A stretch of DNA of 64,000 bases from EA-27 sp964396265 (lineage in GTDB: Archaea; Thermoplasmatota; Thermoplasmata; RBG-16-68-12; EA-27): positions 62,001 to 126,000 of the forward strand of contig CAYNEM010000001.1 in assembly GCA_964396265.1 (NCBI GenBank), in the 5' to 3' direction. A program made the translations under genes and the position numbers. The notes under the pieces are model-generated. The model did not search any database, was not told where the DNA came from, and saw nothing but the letters and a program-made list of their open reading frames with translations. Position 1 is the stretch's first letter; each line of letters begins with the position of its first letter. Shown piece after piece: positions 60,292 to 64,000 of the stretch.

Positions 60292-61032
60292 CTACGTCCT
60301 AGCAGATGGGAGCGCCTCGGGCGTCCCCCTGCTGGGCATCTTCTCCACCGGCTTGTCTCCGGCCGCGTACAGTTGCAAATACGGAACGAGGGACGCCATG
60401 ATCCGGTTCTCCGCCTTCCGCAGGTGCTCCTCGTAGGTCGAGCGGGCCACGCCGAGGGCGTTCGCGATGCTTTCCGTCGTGACCTGGCGGGGCGAGTTGT
60501 AGTATCCGTAGCGGTGGGCTTTGAGGACCGCGTCGCTCTGCTTCCCCGTGAGCTCGCCGAACAGGCTGCTGACCCAGACGCTCGTCGGCAGCACGCTCAG
60601 CGTCAGCTCCCGTTTGCGGATCAGCTCCACGGGCCCGCGCGTCCCGAAGTCTTTGAACATGCCGCGCGTCCCGTCCTCGTCGAACGTGAGCACGCGGAAG
60701 TACCCCCATCCGTCCTTGTAAACGCTCGGCGGCGCGTCCACGAACTTGTGCGCCTCCCACACGTTCCAAGGGCTGTCCGTGTTCCCGCACGTGCACGCCT
60801 GGAGCATGAAGATCCGCGCGGCGGGTGCCTCGACCCAGCGGTCGATGACGCGCCCCGCCTTCTTGATCTCCTTCTCGAGGTCCGCTAGGACCGCCTCGTC
60901 CTGGGTGGGGACGCTCAACAGCTCGCGGTTCCAGATGCACCACATCTGGATCGGCAGCTCCGGGAACCGTCCGGACATGCGGATGTACGGGTAGTCGTAC
61001 TGCGCGCGGAAGCTCACTTCCCAGAGGCTCAT
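60292..61032 (-). CDS. HTH_10 (Bat-type) archaeal transcriptional regulator
   Basis: 246 aa. The C-terminal HTH_10 domain is SDAVLKAHRYGYYNSPRQVT and TESIANALGVARSTYEEHLR, with recognition helix ARSTYEEHLRKAENRI, the signature of Bat-type regulators. The N-terminal 150 residues form a ligand-sensing region of unknown type (QYDYPYIRMSGRFPELPIQM), with a CTC pair at about 80. It is transcribed towards the hemerythrin gene and is the only regulator at this end of the benzoyl-CoA cluster, so it is the best candidate for controlling it. Two near-identical 20-bp repeats lie just upstream of its start. Confidence 0.85.
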   Translation of the reverse strand: MSLWEVSFRAQYDYPYIRMSGRFPELPIQMWCIWNRELLSVPTQDEAVLADLEKEIKKAGRVIDRWVEAPAARIFMLQACTCGNTDSPWNVWEAHKFVDAPPSVYKDGWGYFRVLTFDEDGTRGMFKDFGTRGPVELIRKRELTLSVLPTSVWVSSLFGELTGKQSDAVLKAHRYGYYNSPRQVTTESIANALGVARSTYEEHLRKAENRIMASLVPYLQLYAAGDKPVEKMPSRGTPEALPSART

Positions 61033-61087
61033 GACCCGTCCTATGGCGGCTCAGGGTCATAGCCCTTGACCCGCCGTATGGCGGCTC
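61033..61087. repeat. Direct repeats upstream of the Bat-type regulator
   Basis: GACCCGTCCTATGGCGGCTC (61033-61052) and GACCCGCCGTATGGCGGCTC (61068-61087) agree at 18 of 20 positions and start 35 bases apart. An inverted pair, ATGACCC (61031-61037) and GGGTCAT (61054-61060), lies inside. The first repeat begins at the gene's start codon and the set flanks a weak TATA-like GGCTATGA on the minus strand, as expected for autoregulation. Confidence 0.6.
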
Positions 61088-61145
61088 TCCCTGCCGGCTC
61101 AAAGAGGTTCGTCGCGGCGGTGCTTTGTCTCCCGTGGTGACCGAG

Positions 61146-61376
61146 ATGTACGCGAGCCTTACGGGAATCGGAATCGCAATGCGAACGAACGCCTTCGACG
61201 GAGACCTGCGCGACTACGCGCGATGGGAGTACGGGCGAAGCGACGTAGCGTGGCTGTACGCCTACGCGGCGGCCGTCCGCGAGAAGAGGCGGCCCCTCCT
61301 CCACCGGCTGCGCGCCTTCGTCCACCGCGGCGTGCGCCTCCCCATGGCGCCGACGCCTGAGTATCGCCCCCGATAG
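61146..61376 (+). CDS. Hypothetical small protein
   Basis: 76 aa from ATG 61146. MYASLTGIGIAMRTNAFDGD then YARWEYGRSDVAWLYAYAAA; the rest is Arg-rich. I see no recognisable domain and no clear promoter. Codon use is similar to neighbours, but a short frame in GC-rich DNA may arise by chance. Confidence 0.3.
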   Translation: MYASLTGIGIAMRTNAFDGDLRDYARWEYGRSDVAWLYAYAAAVREKRRPLLHRLRAFVHRGVRLPMAPTPEYRPR

Positions 61377-61445
61377 TCGGGCCGGGCCCCTTCAAGTACC
61401 GGAAAACATGACGCGTCTGCGCGGCACCGCCGCAGAGGACGTGAA

Positions 61446-61724
61446 ATGGCGAACTGGGTGACATACGTGAACATGGGCCTGAACCCGGAGAGCGCACCGC
61501 CCGCGAAGATCATGGAAACCCTGACGAAGCTCGGATGGAAGCCCGTCTGGGGCGCGTGGGACTTCGCGTGGGACTGGGGCTCGAAGTGGCAGCCGAACGG
61601 GAACAACGCGTACTTCTGGCAGACGATCGAGAAGACGCACAAGGCGCTGCAGACGCTGAAGGTCGACTGGTCCTTCCGCACGTTCGAGCGCGGCAAGGAG
61701 TCCGGCTGGGTCTGGTGGCATTAG
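61446..61724 (+). CDS. Hypothetical Trp-rich small protein
   Basis: 92 aa from ATG 61446 with unusual Trp content (12 Trp, for example KPVWGAWDFAWDWGSKW). It has no signal peptide or clear membrane segment. Weak repeats of aromatic-rich turns may form a small beta protein. GTACCGG and TTCAAGTA about 50 nt upstream are poor promoter candidates. I do not recognise a family. Confidence 0.5.
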   Translation: MANWVTYVNMGLNPESAPPAKIMETLTKLGWKPVWGAWDFAWDWGSKWQPNGNNAYFWQTIEKTHKALQTLKVDWSFRTFERGKESGWVWWH

Positions 61725-61791
61725 AAGAGGAAAGCTCTCCCAAAACCCTTGCCCGCGCCTTAATCCGAAGTCGGCCTGTATCCTTGCCAAG

Positions 61792-62211
61792 ATGCGTTCC
61801 CCGACTCTCGCATTCCTTCAATTCGTTCGCGGCAGGCCAGTCTGGATTTCGGCCTGGATCGGAGTCACGTACGCGAACCTCTCGCTGGTCCCTGAAGTGC
61901 TTCCCCCGGCATCCGCTCGCATTTCAAACGGGGCATTGGCGTTTCTGCCCGTGCACTTCCTGGTCTTCGGAGCAATTGCGGCGGTCGCAGGAGTGAGGAG
62001 GTGGAGAGCATCCACGCAGTGGTTCGCCGCAACGCTGGCAGGTCCAGCGGCTGCCGGGTTTTACACAATCGGCGTAGCCATGATGCTCTCCCAACCGGTC
62101 GGCGCCGGTGAAATAGTGCTCTTCACGCTCGCGGGTGCCACATGTCTCTTTGTCCTCGTGTGGATTGAGAACATGGCGCGAGAGGCGGACGCCAATCGCA
62201 CCCACGCGTAA
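61792..62211 (+). CDS. Four-helix membrane protein of unknown function
   Basis: 139 aa with about four hydrophobic segments: VWISAWIGVTYANLSLV, ALAFLPVHFLVFGAIAAVAG, WFAATLAGPAAAGFYTIGVA and EIVLFTLAGATCLFVLVWIE. No transporter motif is seen. Its codon use is less GC-extreme than neighbours. ATG 61792 follows a gap of 67 bases. Confidence 0.5.
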   Translation: MRSPTLAFLQFVRGRPVWISAWIGVTYANLSLVPEVLPPASARISNGALAFLPVHFLVFGAIAAVAGVRRWRASTQWFAATLAGPAAAGFYTIGVAMMLSQPVGAGEIVLFTLAGATCLFVLVWIENMAREADANRTHA

Positions 62212-62249
62212 GGGAAGGTTTTAGATGCGCAGCTTGCTCCTCTCCTTGC

Positions 62250-63782
62250 GTGTTTCGGACAATCCTCGTTGCGAACCGTGGCGAGATCGCGATTCGTATC
62301 GCCCGTACCTGCCGCGAGATGGGCATCCACGCCGCCGGCGTCTACTCCGCAGCGGACCGCGAGGCGCTCCACCGCCGCCACATGGACGAGAGCGTCGAGA
62401 TCGGACCGGCCCCCGCGACGGAGTCCTACCTCCACATCGACCGCGTACTGGCGGCAGCGAAGGAGACAGGCGCCGAGGCGATCCATCCGGGCTACGGCTT
62501 CCTCGCGGAGAACGCGGAGTTCTCGCGTCGTTGCGCGGAGGCGGGCGTTGCGTTCATCGGGCCTGGCCCCGACGCCATGATGAAGTCCGGCGACAAGATC
62601 GGATCGAGGAAGGCGATGGCGGAGATCGGACTCCCCATCACGCCGGGCTCCGGCGCCGCCAACACGGAAGAGGATGCTCTCGCCGCGGCCCTCGATCTCG
62701 GGTTCCCCGTCATGCTAAAGGCCTCCGGAGGCGGCGGCGGCATCGGGATGCGCGTGGTTCCCCGGCAGGACGAGCTCGCGCACGCGTTCCGCCTCGCGCG
62801 GTCCGCCGCCCTGGCAGCGTTCGGCGACCCGACGATCTTCGTCGAGAAGTTCCACCGCCACCCGCGGCACATCGAGGTCCAGGTGTTCCTCGACCGCCAC
62901 GGGAACACCGTCTCCCTCGGGGAGCGCGAGTGCTCGATCCAGCGGCGCCACCAGAAGCTCGTCGAGGAGTCGCCGTCCCCCGTCGTCGGGCCGAGGACGC
63001 GGAAGAGGATCGCAGAGCTGGCGGTGAAGGGGATGCGAGCGATCGGGTACGTGAACACCGGGACCGTCGAGTTCCTGTACTCCGGCGGCAAGTTCTACTT
63101 CAACGAGATCAACGCGCGCCTCCAGGTCGAGCACACGATCACGGAGGCGGTCACGGGCCTCGACCTCGTGCGCGAGCAGATCCGCGTGGCGGCAGGCGAG
63201 CCCCTGAGCGTATCGCAGAAGGATGTCAAGTTGAACGGCTGGGCGATCGAGTGCCGCATCAACGCGGAGGACCCCACCGCCAACTTCGCCCCCTCGCCCG
63301 GCGTCGTCACGCGGTACCACGAGCCCGGCGGCCCCGGCATCCGCGTGGACAGCGGGGTCGCGCAGGGTTCCACGGTCCAGGCGTTCTACGACCCCCTCGT
63401 GGCGAAGGTCATCGCGCACGGCCGCACGCGCGTCGACGCGATCGCCCGGATGTCCCGCGCACTCGACGAGTTCGTGATCGAGGGGATCTCCACGATCCTC
63501 CCTCTCCACCGCCGGATACTGCGGGATGAGGCGTTCCGCAAGGGGGAGCTCGCGACGACGTTCCTCGAGGACCGGGGTCTTCTGGCGGCGTTGGTGGAGG
63601 AGCGGGACGGGGAGATCGTCGCGCTGGCGGCGGCGCTCGCGGCGCGTCCGGCTCTGGCGGCGCATCTGAGGCCCCCGCTCGCGTTGAGGGTGCCCTCGCC
63701 GTCGCGATGGGTGGCGGCCGGGCGTCCGCACCCGGGAGGTGAGCATGCGCCTGCGCATCGCGCTCGACGGTCGCGAGTATGA
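62250..63782 (+). CDS. Biotin carboxylase subunit of an acyl-CoA carboxylase
   Basis: 510 aa from GTG 62250. FRTILVANRGEIAIRIARTC starts the family; EAIHPGYGFLAENAEFSRR follows. The ATP-grasp glycine loop is ASGGGGGIGMRV, and FNEINARLQVEHTITEAVTG is the metal/substrate motif (usually ExNxRLQVEH). It carboxylates biotin on the carrier with bicarbonate and ATP. A TTTTAGAT element about 30 nt upstream fits. The carrier gene overlaps its end by 38 bases; the matching carboxyltransferase is at 48.9 kb. Confidence 0.94.
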   Translation: MFRTILVANRGEIAIRIARTCREMGIHAAGVYSAADREALHRRHMDESVEIGPAPATESYLHIDRVLAAAKETGAEAIHPGYGFLAENAEFSRRCAEAGVAFIGPGPDAMMKSGDKIGSRKAMAEIGLPITPGSGAANTEEDALAAALDLGFPVMLKASGGGGGIGMRVVPRQDELAHAFRLARSAALAAFGDPTIFVEKFHRHPRHIEVQVFLDRHGNTVSLGERECSIQRRHQKLVEESPSPVVGPRTRKRIAELAVKGMRAIGYVNTGTVEFLYSGGKFYFNEINARLQVEHTITEAVTGLDLVREQIRVAAGEPLSVSQKDVKLNGWAIECRINAEDPTANFAPSPGVVTRYHEPGGPGIRVDSGVAQGSTVQAFYDPLVAKVIAHGRTRVDAIARMSRALDEFVIEGISTILPLHRRILRDEAFRKGELATTFLEDRGLLAALVEERDGEIVALAAALAARPALAAHLRPPLALRVPSPSRWVAAGRPHPGGEHAPAHRARRSRV

Positions 63783-64000
63783 GGTCCTCGTGGAGGGTGA
63801 GGCGCCGGACTTCCGCGTGTCCCTCGCGGGCCGTTCGCGCGGCGTGCGCGTCAATGTCCATGGCGATCGCGCCGAGGCCATGGTCGACGGTCGAACCATA
63901 CCGCTCGCGTTTGGCGGCGGGGTCCGCATCGACGGGGTGGCCCGCACCGCCCGCGTGGAGTGGCTCCGGGAGGAGGCGGCGATCGAGGGAGGGGCGAAGG
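63745..64000 (+). CDS. Biotin-carrier (biotinyl domain) subunit, partial
   Basis: From ATG 63745, after a GGGAGGTGAG ribosome-binding-like tract, the frame reads MRLRIALDGREYEVLVEGEA and VRVNVHGDRAEAMVDGRTIP to the window edge. This is the start of the biotin-carrier subunits of archaeal and bacterial propionyl/acetyl-CoA carboxylases; the biotin-Lys motif MKM lies beyond the window. It overlaps the biotin carboxylase gene by 38 bases, as coupled genes do. Confidence 0.7.
   Translation, partial: MRLRIALDGREYEVLVEGEAPDFRVSLAGRSRGVRVNVHGDRAEAMVDGRTIPLAFGGGVRIDGVARTARVEWLREEAAIEGGAK

Noticed and set aside
61033..61087. Start of a CRISPR array
   Set aside because: Only two repeat copies, no further regular units and no cas genes.

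Overview
The window is a high-GC archaeal chromosome segment, most likely from the Thermoplasmatota; that placement is inferred from gene content, not tested. Archaeal marks seen directly are BRE/TATA-like boxes about 25-30 nt upstream of many start codons (leaderless-type promoters), aTrm56, Lhr helicase, a pyrB-pyrI pair, an HTH_10 (Bat-type) regulator, RAD55/KaiC-like ATPase sequence, ThyX, and two tRNA genes. Genes are tightly packed on both strands. There are no rRNA genes, CRISPR arrays, insertion sequences or integrases.

Layout. 1-9 kb: partial metallo-beta-lactamase-fold hydrolase, GNAT acetyltransferase, a 941-aa membrane/coiled-coil/KaiC-like protein, a LarA-like protein, peroxiredoxin, CHRD protein, ThyX and two zinc-ribbon microproteins. 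9-17 kb: thioredoxin, small regulators, tandem hairpins, pyrBI, dodecin, PRC-barrel, SerK-like ParB-domain protein, aTrm56, OB-fold protein. 17-29 kb: polyprenol-kinase-like protein, an ABC exporter, a VOC-phosphatase fusion, isoaspartyl peptidase, tRNA-Asn, TMEM175-like channel, J-domain protein, a CAU tRNA, a secreted-domain membrane protein and Lhr. 29-39 kb: radical SAM protein, coiled-coil and TPR proteins, RlmE, a polar amino-acid ABC importer with two permeases, purM. 39-42 kb: methylmalonyl-CoA mutase large subunit and epimerase. 42.5-47.3 kb: a five-gene phosphosignalling operon (vWA, FHA, Ser/Thr kinase-FHA, PP2C, membrane protein). 47.4-52.7 kb: biotin ligase, carboxyltransferase, then a patch with gene remnants (DUF2277 fragment, decayed VapC) and a seven-repeat propeller protein. 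52.8-61 kb: the benzoyl-CoA cluster. 62-64 kb: biotin carboxylase and the start of a biotin-carrier subunit.

The outstanding system is the cluster at 52.8-61 kb. On the minus strand, bcrC-bcrB-bcrA-bcrD-dch-had is one operon with overlapping or nearly abutting genes. On the plus strand an oah-like ring hydrolase diverges from it, followed by a hemerythrin, and a Bat-type regulator is transcribed towards them. Together they encode ATP-dependent (class I) dearomatisation of benzoyl-CoA and conversion to 3-hydroxypimeloyl-CoA, an anaerobic aromatic-degradation module known mainly from bacteria and a few Archaeoglobales. Both ATPase subunits are short, as in the Bzd subtype. A near-perfect palindrome covers the operon's TATA box and a related core lies upstream of oah, so co-regulation is likely. 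Ferredoxin, benzoate-CoA ligase and later beta-oxidation genes are not in the window. The surrounding propionyl/acetyl-CoA carboxylase parts, biotin ligase, methylmalonyl-CoA epimerase and mutase fit a lifestyle of oxidising or assimilating acyl-CoA intermediates.
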